DNA of 64,000 nt, taken from assembly GCF_022788695.1 (NCBI RefSeq), contig NZ_CP085154.1, positions 2,356,001-2,420,000 on the forward strand, in the 5' to 3' direction. The notes beneath the pieces were generated by a model that was given only the letters and a program-made list of their open reading frames with translations, had not been told where the DNA came from and did not search any database. The position numbers and the translations under genes were made by a program. Of the stretch, positions 8,661 through 16,680 are shown one piece after another. Origin of the DNA: Pseudosulfitobacter sp. DSM 107133. Lineage in GTDB: Bacteria; Pseudomonadota; Alphaproteobacteria; Rhodobacterales; Rhodobacteraceae. Position 1 is the first letter of the stretch; every line of letters begins with the position of its first letter.

Positions 8661-8966
8661 TTGGAGACGACTTGTTGTGTCGTGCATAATATTTCATTCT
8701 CTGGTCCAAAAATAACAACCGTTTCTTGGAGCGACTGGGTGAAAATATATGGATACGCCAAAGGCGATAGTAGCGAGACACTGTTGGAGTTTGATGAAGT
8801 GTCGATTTGTCTTGAAGACGCAGAAGCGGCACGTAAATTTGCAGATTTTGCCAAGGCGTGCGCAGACGAGATGGCAGCTTTGGGAGATGACTACGACCAC
8901 GTACACTTTGCTGGCGGAGAAACGCCAGACATAATAATTGCACGGTTGCCAGACGTTAACATATGA
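8661..8966 (+). CDS. Imm32-like immunity protein (orphan)
   Basis: About 101 residues, acidic. The pattern LLEFDEVSICLEDAEAAR, then KFADFAKACADEMAAL, then HVHFAG and PDIIIARL resembles the Imm32 immunity family of polymorphic toxin systems. That is family recall, not a search. In-frame TGA at 8658 limits the start to TTG 8661 or GTG 8682; neither has a good ribosome site. No toxin gene is nearby, so it would be an orphan. The surroundings are visibly lower in G+C than the flanking core genes, and repeat motifs bracket it (8592-8641 and 8991-9007), which suggests acquisition. Confidence 0.55.
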   Translation: METTCCVVHNISFSGPKITTVSWSDWVKIYGYAKGDSSETLLEFDEVSICLEDAEAARKFADFAKACADEMAALGDDYDHVHFAGGETPDIIIARLPDVNI

Positions 8967-8990
8967 CCTTGCGAGGTGGTTAATCTGAAC

Positions 8991-9007
8991 GACAGCAAAG
9001 TCCCGCC
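8991..9007 (+). repeat. Downstream flank motif of small accessory gene (copy A)
   Basis: GACAGCAAAGTCCCGCC lies 24 bases after the Imm32-like stop. It resembles GACAGCTTCGTCCGC after the gene at 16681 and GTCAGCTTTGTCCGC after the gene at 56075, each in the same orientation relative to its gene. Confidence 0.4.
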
Positions 9008-9112
9008 TGGCATTCCTCGACCTTCATCACACCCAAGGCCCGCCCCCAACCAAAATGCACCTCGTCCCGCTGCTGCCAGCATCTGTCAGCAAACCGTGCT
9101 AACCTGCCTCTC

Positions 9113-9499
9113 ATGGACCCGTTCACCCAGATCACCGCCCAATGGCCCGCACCCGCCCGCGCCCGTTTCGATGCCCTGCGCGCCATCATTCTGTCAGCGG
9201 CAGAGGATGCAAATGTCGGCCCACTCACGGAAACCCTGAAATGGGGCCAGCCGGCCTGGCGTCCTGTTGCGCCGCGCACCGGATCGACACTGCGGCTGAA
9301 CTGGTCGCCCACGGCCCCCCACGCGCTGACCGCCTATGTCGATTGCAAAACCGATCTGGCACAGCGCATGGCCAGCCTGTACCCCGACCTGCCAAATGAC
9401 GGTCGCCGCGCGCTGTCGCTGGCCCTGGACGGCACGCTTGCCGAGCAGCCCCTGTCCCATCTGGCGGCGATGACGTTCACATATCACCGCAAATCCTAG
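9113..9499 (+). CDS. DUF1801 domain-containing protein
   Basis: 128 residues. It matches the DUF1801 (YdhG-like) fold: an N-terminal helix pair (RARFDALRAIILSAAEDA), the LTETLKWGQPAW core motif, a beta segment STLRLNWSP, and a C-terminal helical end. Members are small cytoplasmic proteins without a known reaction. Start ATG at 9113. Its TAG stop (9497-9499) forms the first bases of a palindromic repeat. Downstream is a PilP-like gene on the same strand. Confidence 0.82.
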   Translation: MDPFTQITAQWPAPARARFDALRAIILSAAEDANVGPLTETLKWGQPAWRPVAPRTGSTLRLNWSPTAPHALTAYVDCKTDLAQRMASLYPDLPNDGRRALSLALDGTLAEQPLSHLAAMTFTYHRKS

Positions 9500-9512
9500 G
9501 GCCCAGACCCTG
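9496..9512. repeat. Stop-codon-overlapping palindrome (degenerate copy)
   Basis: CTAGGGCCCAGACCCTG differs at a few central bases from TTAGGGTCAGGACCCTAA at 25631. The TAG stop of the DUF1801 gene is part of it. Other copies: 11872-11885, 20434-20448, 25631-25648. Confidence 0.5.
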
Positions 9513-9687
9513 AGGCGCGGGCGATTCCCGCCTGCGCGCAAGCCCCCCGCCACAGAATGTCGCAGGGCTCGGCAAAGCTTGGCGTATCGGCGGGCGTCAA
9601 ATGGCCGATGGCCGTTTTGCCGCTCTTGCGGCTGGCTGTGGCCGTGGTACGTCGCCGTCTTCGACTGGCCCCAAGGACCCCCTTTTC

Positions 9688-10002
9688 ATGGAACAAGCTT
9701 CCCCCCAGACCAACCAACTGGCGACGCAAAAAAACGCGGTGCAACTGAGCAAGCCTGTGCTGCTTGGCATTTTCGGCGCGACCAGCGCCCCGCGCGCGAT
9801 GATCCGCTATCCCAACGGGCGGATCGACACGGTCAAGACCGGCGACAAGACCCGTCTGGGTCAGGTTGTCGCCATCGACGAAGACGCGGTGCACATCGCC
9901 CATAATGGCCGCGCCAAGGTGTTGCGTCTGCCGCAACCGGGCGAAATCGTCAGCGCCCTGCGCCCCCACGCGCGCCCCAGTGCCGAGACCAACGCCGCCT
10001 GA
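9688..10002 (+). CDS. PilP/GspC homology-region protein
   Basis: 104 residues. After a short polar N-terminus, the segment LLGIFGATSAPRAMIRYPNGRIDTVKTGD, then RLGQVVAIDEDAVHIAHNGRAKVLRLP, follows the beta-rich pattern of the PilP/GspC HR domain of pilus and type II secretion proteins. No membrane segment or signal peptide is seen, and no pilus genes adjoin, so a direct pilus role is doubtful. Start ATG 9688; the frame continues upstream but that part is poorly protein-like. The 188-base gap before it shows only weak hairpins. Confidence 0.7.
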   Translation: MEQASPQTNQLATQKNAVQLSKPVLLGIFGATSAPRAMIRYPNGRIDTVKTGDKTRLGQVVAIDEDAVHIAHNGRAKVLRLPQPGEIVSALRPHARPSAETNAA

Positions 10003-10056
10003 ACGCCGCACGCGCGCCTCTTGACCTTGGCGCGCATTCAGACCATCACGCAGCCC

Positions 10057-10701
10057 ATGACAAATGCCCCCAAACTTGCCCTGATCACAGGCGCGTCGCG
10101 CGGTCTTGGTGCCGCTTTGGCCGAAGCCTTGGCCCCGACCCATCACATCGTTGCCGTGGCCAAGACCACCGGCGCGCTGGAAGAGCTTGACGACCGGATC
10201 AAGGCGCTTGGCGGCAGTGCCACGCTGGCCCCGATGGACATCACCGTGCCCGAGGCGATGGCCACCCTGTGCCGGGGCATTCACGACCGCTGGGGCAATC
10301 TGGACATCTGGGCGCATACGGCGATCCATGCTGCGCCCCTGACCCCGACCAGCCACATCGACAGCCGCGACATGGCCAAATCGGTTGCCGCCAATGTCAC
10401 CGCCACCGCAACGCTGATCTCCTATGTGGCCCCGCTGCTGGGCACCGACGGCACCGCGCTTTTCTTTGACGATCCGCGCGCAGGCACCAAGTTTTTCGGC
10501 AGCTACGGCGCGACCAAGGCCGCCCAGATCGCACTGGCGCGCAGCTGGCAGACCGAGACCGTCAAAACCGGTCCCCGCGTGGTTATCGCCCGGCCCGAAC
10601 CGATGCCCACAGCCACCCGCGCCCGTTTCTTCCCCGGCGAAGACCGCGCGCCGCTGGCAGACCCGCACGCCGAAGCCGCGCGTATTCTCGCGGCGCTCTA
10701 G
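10057..10701 (+). CDS. SDR family NAD(P)-dependent oxidoreductase
   Basis: 214 residues, a classical short-chain dehydrogenase. The nucleotide-binding TGASRGLG is near residue 11-18, and the active-site Y-x-x-x-K is in SYGATKAA. The substrate is unknown. Start ATG 10057. Its stop codon (TAG, 10699-10701) contains the AG core of the IS110 insertion, so the element landed exactly at the gene end without changing the protein. Confidence 0.88.
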   Translation: MTNAPKLALITGASRGLGAALAEALAPTHHIVAVAKTTGALEELDDRIKALGGSATLAPMDITVPEAMATLCRGIHDRWGNLDIWAHTAIHAAPLTPTSHIDSRDMAKSVAANVTATATLISYVAPLLGTDGTALFFDDPRAGTKFFGSYGATKAAQIALARSWQTETVKTGPRVVIARPEPMPTATRARFFPGEDRAPLADPHAEAARILAAL

Positions 10702-10713
10702 CAACTGTATTTC

Positions 10714-11673
10714 TCAAGCGAGTTGAGTAGTCCATTTCTGCCGACTTTTGCAAAGGGCGTTCACGATTGTCACAAGCTTTCTTGCGACGGCGGTGATTAT
10801 CACTTTGTGTGGTTTTCCGGCTTCGCGAAGGCGGTCTGCGAACGGCTTCAGGACGGGATTGTGGTGACTGGCGACGAGCGCCGCCTGGAACATAACGTGT
10901 CGCAGCGGGCGCCGGCCGCCTCCGATAGCGCGCTTGCCCCGCATCGCGCCGCTGTCATGGGCAATGGGCGCAAGGCCTGTCAGCGCGGCGGCTTGTTCGC
11001 CCGTGATCTGGCCGAGTTCCGGCATTTCAGCGATCAACATCGTGCTGGCGACCGGGCCAATGCCGGGAACTGAACGCAAGATGGCAGCAGTCGTGGCAAG
11101 GCCTTCCTCTGAGGCGATGATCTGTTCGATCCGGACCTCAAGTCCTGCAATCTGGCGATCCAGTAGGTCTTTCAGGTCACCATCCATGACGTCGAACAGA
11201 TCATCCGAACCCAGTTTCGCATGCGCCTTGATTTGCGCCAAAAGCCGTTTGCGTGTTTCGACGAGCTGACCACGCTTGGACACCAAAGCCCTGAGAAGAC
11301 GTATCTTTTCATGCGGCAAGGTCCGCCCTGCATCAGGCCGAAAGGCCATGAACCGCGCGATAAGCTCCGCGTCGATCCTATCCGTTTTCGCCCGCGTGCC
11401 CCGGCTGGCGGCAAAGGCTTTGATTTGCGCGGGCGGCAGTTGCCTGGTCGCGACCCCTGCAACGTCGAGGGCCGACCACAGACGCCATTCCTGCCCCCCT
11501 GTGGCCTCAAAACAAACCAGCGCACAGGCTGACTTTGCCAGGGCGCCCACGCGCGCATGCCCGTCCTCGGAATTGGGCAATCGAAGTCTCTGATTGCTTG
11601 GCAGGCAATGAATGTCCAGCCAATCGCGGCTGACATCTATGCCAAGGATTGCGTCTCGTGTTATCCTGTTCAT
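10714..11673 (-). CDS. IS110 family transposase (DEDD recombinase)
   Basis: 319 residues. The N-terminal RuvC-like domain shows the acidic residues in ILGIDVSRDWLDI, VCFEATGG and TDRIDAELIARF. A coiled-coil middle leads to the C-terminal Tnp domain with VPGIGPVASTMLIAE and the conserved serine in HDSGAMRGKRAI. Start ATG at 11673; the longer frame upstream runs through the bridge-RNA region and is not coding. The protein looks intact. Family members are guided to donor and target by a bridge RNA from the same element. Confidence 0.95.
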   Translation of the reverse strand: MNRITRDAILGIDVSRDWLDIHCLPSNQRLRLPNSEDGHARVGALAKSACALVCFEATGGQEWRLWSALDVAGVATRQLPPAQIKAFAASRGTRAKTDRIDAELIARFMAFRPDAGRTLPHEKIRLLRALVSKRGQLVETRKRLLAQIKAHAKLGSDDLFDVMDGDLKDLLDRQIAGLEVRIEQIIASEEGLATTAAILRSVPGIGPVASTMLIAEMPELGQITGEQAAALTGLAPIAHDSGAMRGKRAIGGGRRPLRHVMFQAALVASHHNPVLKPFADRLREAGKPHKVIITAVARKLVTIVNALCKSRQKWTTQLA

Positions 11674-11675
11674 GT

Positions 11676-11844
11676 TCTCTTCCTTCTGATCCGTGGTCCA
11701 AGCTGGCCACAAGCAACTGTTCGAGATGGATGAAGAGAGACAGTGCTGGCTCGCTAGCAAACGTGGTCCCAATTCAACTTGGGCCACAAGGCTCTGACGC
11801 CATACACCGTCCCGTCAGTGACCTCGGCCAAGGTCGCTGACGGG
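11676..11844 (-). ncRNA. Probable bridge RNA of the IS110 element
   Basis: Read on the minus strand. First comes a 14-pair 5' hairpin (11831-11844 with 11811-11824, one mismatch). Next is a target-binding loop with left guide CAGAGCCT (11789-11796), an inner hairpin (11763-11787) and right guide TTTGCTAG (11754-11761). Last is a donor-binding loop closed by TCTCTTC/GAAGAGA (11732-11738, 11676-11682) with left guide ACAGTTGCT (11712-11720), an inner hairpin (11693-11710) and right guide GATCAGAAG (11683-11691). The donor guides match the element ends (ACAGTTG-CT and CT-TCTG); the target guides partly match the site (CAGACC-CT and CT-AG). Exact 5' and 3' ends are not known. Confidence 0.75.
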
Positions 11845-11871
11845 GGAACAATAACAGATCGGAGATACAGA

Positions 11872-11885
11872 AGGGTCTGGACCCT
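11872..11885. repeat. Palindrome AGGGTCTGGACCCT, remainder of the IS110 target site
   Basis: AGGGTC-TG-GACCCT directly at the element's left end. With the TAG stop of the SDR gene at 10699-10701 it rebuilds TAGGGTCTGGACCCT. The following 11886-12060 holds no gene that I can support. Confidence 0.7.
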
Positions 11886-12060
11886 CCTCTTCTCTGGTTC
11901 AAGAAATCCTCCCCGAAGGGCCGGCTTGCCACAGCGCGCGCCGGTCAATGAGTCCTTCGCGCAACGCCAGAACGCCTTCTGCTACAAATCCGCCTTGCAG
12001 ACCCCGCCTGCCCTTGCCGCAATGCTGCCGCCTGAATACTAAGGACAAAAGGGGCGACAT

Positions 12061-12846
12061 ATGCGTATTCTCATCACCAACGACGACGGCATTGCCGCAC
12101 CGGGGCTGAAAACCCTGCACGCCATTGCCAAACAGGTGGCTGGCCACACCGGCGAGGTCTGGACCGTGGCCCCTGCCTTTGAGCAATCGGGCGTCGGCCA
12201 TTGCATCAGCTACACCCATCCGATGATGATCTCGAAACTGGGCACCCGCCGCTATGCCGCCGAAGGCAGCCCTGCCGATTGCGTGCTGGCGGGCATTCAC
12301 GACGTGATGGCCGACGCGCCTCCCGACCTGATCCTGTCGGGGGTCAACAGGGGCAACAATTCGGCGGAAAATGCGTTGTATTCCGGCACCTTGGGCGGCG
12401 CGATGGAGGGTGCCTTGCAGGGTATTCCCGCCATCGCCCTGTCGCAATATTTCGGCCCCGCCAATGCCACGCTGGAAGACCCGTTCGAGGCCGCCCTTGT
12501 CCACGGTGCCGACACGGTGCGCCGCATTCTTGACGCCACGCCGGCAGACACCGGCGATTACCACCTGTTCTACAACGTCAACTTTCCGCCCGTCGCGGCG
12601 GCAGAGGTCAAAGGCACCCGCCTGAGCCGCCAGGGCCGCCGCCCCGGCGTGCGCTTTTCCACCGAACCGCACGAAGCCCCCTCGGGGCGCAAGTTCGTAT
12701 GGATCAAGGGCGGCAACCAGCAGGTGCACACGGCTGCGGGCACCGATGCTGCTGACAATCTGGACGGCTATATCTCGGTCACGCCGATGCGCGCCGATCT
12801 GACGGCCCATGACGTGATGGACCGTCTCGGGGCGCTGAACGTATGA
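12061..12846 (+). CDS. surE: 5'/3'-nucleotidase SurE
   Basis: Metal-dependent nucleotidase that removes phosphate from nucleoside monophosphates and is linked to stationary-phase survival. 261 residues. The metal ligands are in the opening [15 protein letters not shown] (D8, D9), the conserved serine and SPADCV follow, and [18 protein letters not shown] holds the asparagine ligand. ATG 12061 follows an AAAGGGG ribosome site. Its stop overlaps the pcm start (ATGA). The surE-pcm-nlpD order is the same as in enterobacteria. Confidence 0.96.
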   Translation: MRILITNDDGIAAPGLKTLHAIAKQVAGHTGEVWTVAPAFEQSGVGHCISYTHPMMISKLGTRRYAAEGSPADCVLAGIHDVMADAPPDLILSGVNRGNNSAENALYSGTLGGAMEGALQGIPAIALSQYFGPANATLEDPFEAALVHGADTVRRILDATPADTGDYHLFYNVNFPPVAAAEVKGTRLSRQGRRPGVRFSTEPHEAPSGRKFVWIKGGNQQVHTAAGTDAADNLDGYISVTPMRADLTAHDVMDRLGALNV

Positions 12847-13493
12847 CCGAAGACGAGATCGCCCAACGCAAGATGCAGTTCCTGTACGCGCTGCGGTCCA
12901 AGGGCGTCACCGAAAAAGCTGTCCTGGAAGCGATGGAGGCCATCGACCGGGGTCCGTTCATACGGGGCCTGTTCGCCGCGCGCGCCTACGAAGACATGCC
13001 CCTGCCCATCGCCTGCGGGCAAACTATCAGCCAGCCTTCGGTGGTGGGGCTGATGACGCAGGCGCTGCACCTCAGCCCGCGTGACAAGGTGCTCGAAGTG
13101 GGCACCGGTTCGGGCTATCAGGCGGCGATCCTCAGCAAGCTGGCGCGCCGGGTCTATACGGTGGACCGGCACCGCCGTCTGGTGCGCGAAGCGCGGGCCA
13201 TTTTCGAGACGATGCAACTGACCAATATCACCGCCATCACTGGCGACGGCAGCTTTGGCCTGCCCGATCAGGCACCGTTTGACCGCATTCTGGTCACCGC
13301 CGCCGCCGAAGACCCTCCCGGCCCCTTGCTGGCACAACTCAAGGTTGGGGGCATCATGGTGGTGCCCGTGGGCCAGTCAGATGCGGTGCAAAGCCTGATC
13401 CGCGTGCGCAAGACCGAAACCGGACTGGAATATGACGAATTGCGCCCCGTGCGCTTCGTCCCCTTGCTCGAAGGGCTGGGAAAAGATACATAA
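12843..13493 (+). CDS. pcm: Protein-L-isoaspartate O-methyltransferase
   Basis: SAM-dependent methyltransferase that repairs isoaspartyl residues in aged proteins. 216 residues. The family opening helix RGPFIRG is followed by [17 protein letters not shown], then the SAM motif [15 protein letters not shown] and [24 protein letters not shown]. The start overlaps the surE stop by 4 bases, implying coupled translation. Confidence 0.95.
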   Translation: MTEDEIAQRKMQFLYALRSKGVTEKAVLEAMEAIDRGPFIRGLFAARAYEDMPLPIACGQTISQPSVVGLMTQALHLSPRDKVLEVGTGSGYQAAILSKLARRVYTVDRHRRLVREARAIFETMQLTNITAITGDGSFGLPDQAPFDRILVTAAAEDPPGPLLAQLKVGGIMVVPVGQSDAVQSLIRVRKTETGLEYDELRPVRFVPLLEGLGKDT

Positions 13494-13631
13494 TACGGCG
13501 GAAACATGCCGATAATCCCGTCCGGGCAGCCTGTGCTTGACGCTGTGTTGCATGGACCGACAAAACCGATGACAAGACCCATAACAAGGCCCCGAACCCG
13601 AATAACGGGGCGTGTGAAGAGGACGAGCCAG

Positions 13632-14837
13632 ATGATCCGATACATTCCGCGCCACCGCGCGCCCTTGCTGCTGGCCACTTGTGGCGCGCTTGTTCTGGCG
13701 GGTTGCGATCAACCGCTTGATTTCGACCTGCGCGGCGGTGCCGGAGCCTTCTCGACCGCTGATGCAGCCCTGAATGCCACAACCCAGCGGCCCAGGCCGG
13801 ACAACCGCGGCGTTATTTCCTATCCCAACTATCAGGTTGTCGTGGCCCGCCGCGGCGACACCCTGAACGACGTGGCCGGCCGGGTCGGTGTCAATGCGGG
13901 CGAGCTGAGCCGCTATAACGGGATTGCAACGGATGTGCCCCTGCGCACCGGCGAGATTATTGCCCTGCCGCGTCGTGTGGCCGAACCCTCGCCCGCCACG
14001 GGTGCCATCGGCACCGGACCGATCCAGCCCGCTGCGGTCGATGTGACCACATTGGCAAGCAACGCCATCGACAGCGCCCCCGCGACCACACCGTCAACCC
14101 CCACGGCGGCGCCTGCACCGGCAGCACCTGCGGCACCGGCCCAGACCGGGCAGGAACCGATCCGTCACAGGGTCGAGCGCGGCGAAACCGCCTATACCAT
14201 CGCGCGGCTGTATCAGGTGCCGGTGCGTTCGCTGGCCGAGTGGAACGGTCTGGGCAGCGATTTCGCGATCCGCGAAGGCCAGTTCCTGCTGATCCCCGTG
14301 GCGCAGCAGGCCCCGCCCAAACGCACGGCGACCACCAGCGCTCCCGGCGTCGGGTCGCCCACACCGGTTCCGCCCAGTGCCGCCACGCCCCTGCCCAAGG
14401 ATGACACCGCCAAACCTGCGCCCACGACGGCAAAACCGGCCGCCCCTGTGGCCGACATCGGCAAGCAAACCGTCAAACCCGACAGCAACACCGCGCTGGC
14501 CTATCCTGTCTCGGGGTCGATCATTCGCGCCTATTCCAAGGGGCGCAACGAAGGCATCGACATCAAGGCAGGGGCAGGCACCCCAGTGAAAGCCGCTGCA
14601 TCGGGCAGTGTCGCCGCGATCACCCAAAGCGCCGAAGGCGTGCCGATCATCGTTGTGCGTCACCCCGACAACCTGCTGACCGTCTATGCCAATGTCGCTG
14701 ACGTCAGCGTCAAGAAAGGCGATAATGTCAGCCGGGGACAAGGCATTGCCAAGCTGCGCAGCGGTGACAATGCCTATCTTCACTTCGAGGTCCGCAAGGG
14801 TTTTGACAGCGTGGACCCGGCCCCCTACCTGCCCTGA
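13632..14837 (+). CDS. NlpD-like lipoprotein with two LysM and a degenerate LytM (M23) domain
   Basis: 401 residues from ATG 13632. A lipobox in LVLAGC gives an acylated outer-membrane lipoprotein. Two LysM peptidoglycan-binding domains follow (about 66-112 and 178-222), then a Pro/Ala/Thr-rich linker and a C-terminal M23 domain (about 285-401). The usual first zinc histidine is Asn in GRNEGIDIKAG, and only one histidine is left in AYLHFEVR. So it is probably not a peptidase but an activator of cell-wall amidases, as NlpD and EnvC are. The frame extends to 13506, but the lipobox decides the start. Confidence 0.88.
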   Translation: MIRYIPRHRAPLLLATCGALVLAGCDQPLDFDLRGGAGAFSTADAALNATTQRPRPDNRGVISYPNYQVVVARRGDTLNDVAGRVGVNAGELSRYNGIATDVPLRTGEIIALPRRVAEPSPATGAIGTGPIQPAAVDVTTLASNAIDSAPATTPSTPTAAPAPAAPAAPAQTGQEPIRHRVERGETAYTIARLYQVPVRSLAEWNGLGSDFAIREGQFLLIPVAQQAPPKRTATTSAPGVGSPTPVPPSAATPLPKDDTAKPAPTTAKPAAPVADIGKQTVKPDSNTALAYPVSGSIIRAYSKGRNEGIDIKAGAGTPVKAAASGSVAAITQSAEGVPIIVVRHPDNLLTVYANVADVSVKKGDNVSRGQGIAKLRSGDNAYLHFEVRKGFDSVDPAPYLP

Positions 14838-14839
14838 TG

Positions 14840-14934
14840 TCCGCTGTGCGGACGAAGCTGTTGTTTGAAATGGAACGCGAAGTCTTGCATCGACGGGCCG
14901 TGGTGCGGCGGCCAGCGGCCATGACTCCGCGCAA
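14840..14934. repeat. Dispersed repeat pieces in the nlpD-Hint gap (14838-15213)
   Basis: Contains GCGGACGAAGCTGT (14848-14861), the inverse of the downstream flank motif seen at 16609 and 56576, inside a TCCGC-TGT-GCGGA hairpin. GACGGGCCGTGGTGCGGCG (14892-14910) and TGACTCCGCGCAA (14922-14934) are identical to pieces at 424 and 565. The rest of the 376-base gap shows no gene. Confidence 0.55.
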
Positions 14935-15213
14935 GGAGCATGCGGTGACAGCGCGCTCCTGCCCTGCGCTGCGATCTGCGCGCTGGTCCGGCTTCCGCTT
15001 TGGGTCAGTTCATGGCGCAAAGGCCCAGGCCATCTGACATTCAAAACCACGCACGACGGGCCGGAGATGTTTTCGCATCTGGACCCAGGGCTGCCGGGTC
15101 TTCAATTGTGCGCCAGATTCCGACAATGTGACGTAAAAGCCATGATACCGCCCTAGCGGTGCCGCGTTGCCCATCCAGAAACAATTCGAACACACTTCGG
15201 ATTGAGCGGAACG

Positions 15214-16242
15214 ATGGCTGTCTACTACGGATACACAAACGTCATTCGCGGCACGCAAAGTACCGTCAACGGCAACCCTGTCGACTATGCCTATGCGCCA
15301 AACGGCACCTGGCGCTACACGGGCGAAGACACCTATTTCGTGGTCGAGGAAAACGACGGCGCGACGGTGTTCAACGGCGACGGGGATGTGAACGAATATG
15401 TCGACAGCGCCGAACGCTTTGGAGGCGCATGGGAACAGACTGTCAAGGTGGGCGGGATCGACCGGCAGGTGATCTGGGATTACACCTTTACCGTCACCGA
15501 TGGCACGAACACATGGCGCGTGGGCGTTATTGATGTGGACCTGAACAACGACAACGATGTGCAGGACGCGGGCGAAAACGGATATTTTCTGGTGTTCCCC
15601 GATGGCATGCCCCCCGCCGACACCAACCTGACCACCGGCGGCATCACGGAAAACGACGACAGCACGCCCCATTTGGGGCTTGGCGGGTCCGTGGTCTGCT
15701 TTGCCTCGGGCACGATGATCGAAACCCCCGACGGCCCGCGCGCGGTCGAAGCGCTGAGCGTGGGCGATCATGTCATTACCGGCAGTGACGGCGCGCAGCC
15801 GATCCGCTGGATCGGGGCCACCACAGTTCTGTCCAGAAATGATCTGGCCCCTGTTGTCATCACCGCAGGCACCCTTGGCAACGACGCCGATCTGGTGATC
15901 TCGCCGCAACATGCAATCCTGCTGACCGACTGGCGCGCCGAGCTTCTGTATGGCCAGTCCGAAGTTCTGGTGCGCGCGGTTGATCTGCTGAACATGGACG
16001 GAGTCTATCGCCGCACCGGCGGGCTTGTGACCTATCACCACATCCTGCTGGATGCACACCACGTCGTACAGGCACACGGGATCTGGTCAGAAACCTTGTA
16101 CCCCGGCGACATGACCAAGCAGGCGGTGAACCCGGTCGCGCGGGCCGAAATCGAAACCCTGTTTCCCAACCTTGTCACCTATGGCCTCAAGGCCGCACCC
16201 TGTTTGCGCGCCTATGAGGCAAAACTGCTGGCGGCGGTTTAG
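15214..16242 (+). CDS. Hint-domain protein (Hedgehog/intein type)
   Basis: 342 residues from ATG 15214 (AGCGGA ribosome site); a TTG 12 bases earlier is possible. The N-terminal half is acidic, Gly/Asn/Asp-rich and beta-like, with the DLNNDNDVQDAGENG segment looking like calcium-binding turns. The C-terminal half is a Hint_2 domain: CFASGTMIETPDGPRAVEALSVGDHV opens with the catalytic Cys position, ISPQHAILL has the block-F histidine, and AHHVVQAHG ends it. Such proteins are frequent in Rhodobacterales and are thought to self-process secreted proteins; the function here is unknown. A paralogue is at 24600. Confidence 0.85.
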   Translation: MAVYYGYTNVIRGTQSTVNGNPVDYAYAPNGTWRYTGEDTYFVVEENDGATVFNGDGDVNEYVDSAERFGGAWEQTVKVGGIDRQVIWDYTFTVTDGTNTWRVGVIDVDLNNDNDVQDAGENGYFLVFPDGMPPADTNLTTGGITENDDSTPHLGLGGSVVCFASGTMIETPDGPRAVEALSVGDHVITGSDGAQPIRWIGATTVLSRNDLAPVVITAGTLGNDADLVISPQHAILLTDWRAELLYGQSEVLVRAVDLLNMDGVYRRTGGLVTYHHILLDAHHVVQAHGIWSETLYPGDMTKQAVNPVARAEIETLFPNLVTYGLKAAPCLRAYEAKLLAAV

Positions 16243-16316
16243 CGTCAAGACCCGACCGGACCTTGGGCGCAGTATGGGCCAAAGTCTGGAGTGCGGTACT
16301 TTGTGGCCATTCACCA

Positions 16317-16444
16317 AAGCCTGAAGTCAAGGCTCGATGAGCCACCCGTCGCAACGCGCTCAAACGCCAACCCCATCCACCTAAGCCCGGAATCAAGGCT
16401 CGAAGAGCCGCCGGGCAGCGCCCGACCGCCCCATGGGCGGGCGC
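16317..16444. repeat. Two spaced copies of a hairpin repeat plus a G/C palindrome
   Basis: AAGCCTGAAGTCAAGGCTCGA (first 20 bases from 16317) and the related unit from 16383 both carry GGCTC-GAN-GAGCC hairpins, 66 bases apart. The second runs into a stem CCGCCC-CAT-GGGCGG flanked by GCGC on both sides (16418-16444) and a TTCTTC tract. This lies in the 438-base gap after the Hint gene, where I see no gene. It may terminate the Hint transcript. Confidence 0.55.
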
Positions 16445-16608
16445 TTCTTCACCGTGTTTCACCTCTTCTCCCGCACGCCAAAGACGAGAAATAAAGTGGC
16501 GGCCACTGGCATTCCGATGCCCACCCGCGGTCAGGCACTGCCCTGTGTGGGTAAGTCACTTTGGACTCCAAGCCGACATTCGTCGCATAGTGCATCGAAG
16601 TCCGGTGA

Positions 16609-16623
16609 GCGGACGAAGCTGTC
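16609..16623 (-). repeat. Downstream flank motif of small accessory gene (copy B)
   Basis: On the minus strand GACAGCTTCGTCCGC, lying 58 bases past the stop of the minus-strand gene at 16681-16977. It matches 56576-56590 at 13 of 15 bases and the inverse of 14848-14861. Confidence 0.5.
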
Positions 16624-16680
16624 TTTAGATTGTGGTCTTTGAACGTCTGCTTCTACGGTATCAAAGGTGTGCTGGTCCGA

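Larger units (their letters stand above)
10702..11873 (-). mobile_element. IS110-family insertion sequence, complete, ends readable
   Basis: The element holds one DEDD transposase and, upstream of it, a structured non-coding end. The dinucleotide AG (CT on the transposase strand) occurs at both edges, 10700-10701 and 11872-11873. Joining the outsides gives GCGCTCT-AG-GGTCTGGACCCT, an intact copy of the window's recurring TAGGGTC-GGACCCT palindrome. This fixes the ends to within the core and gives a length of about 1172 bases. There are no terminal inverted repeats or longer target duplication, as expected for IS110. Confidence 0.88.

Noticed and set aside
10702..10713. Terminal inverted repeats and a target duplication for the insertion sequence
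   Set aside because: Only a short ATACAG similarity exists between the ends and just a 2-base core is duplicated, as expected for IS110, so DDE-type ends were dropped.
11890..11920. GGTTCAAGAAATCC looked like a tRNA T-arm
   Set aside because: The stem does not close, and no acceptor stem or anticodon arm can be laid out around it. No tRNA was found in the window by eye.
11779..12042. An 87-codon frame running from the IS110 end into the surE upstream region
   Set aside because: It crosses the element boundary and the bridge-RNA hairpin; the translation resembles nothing.
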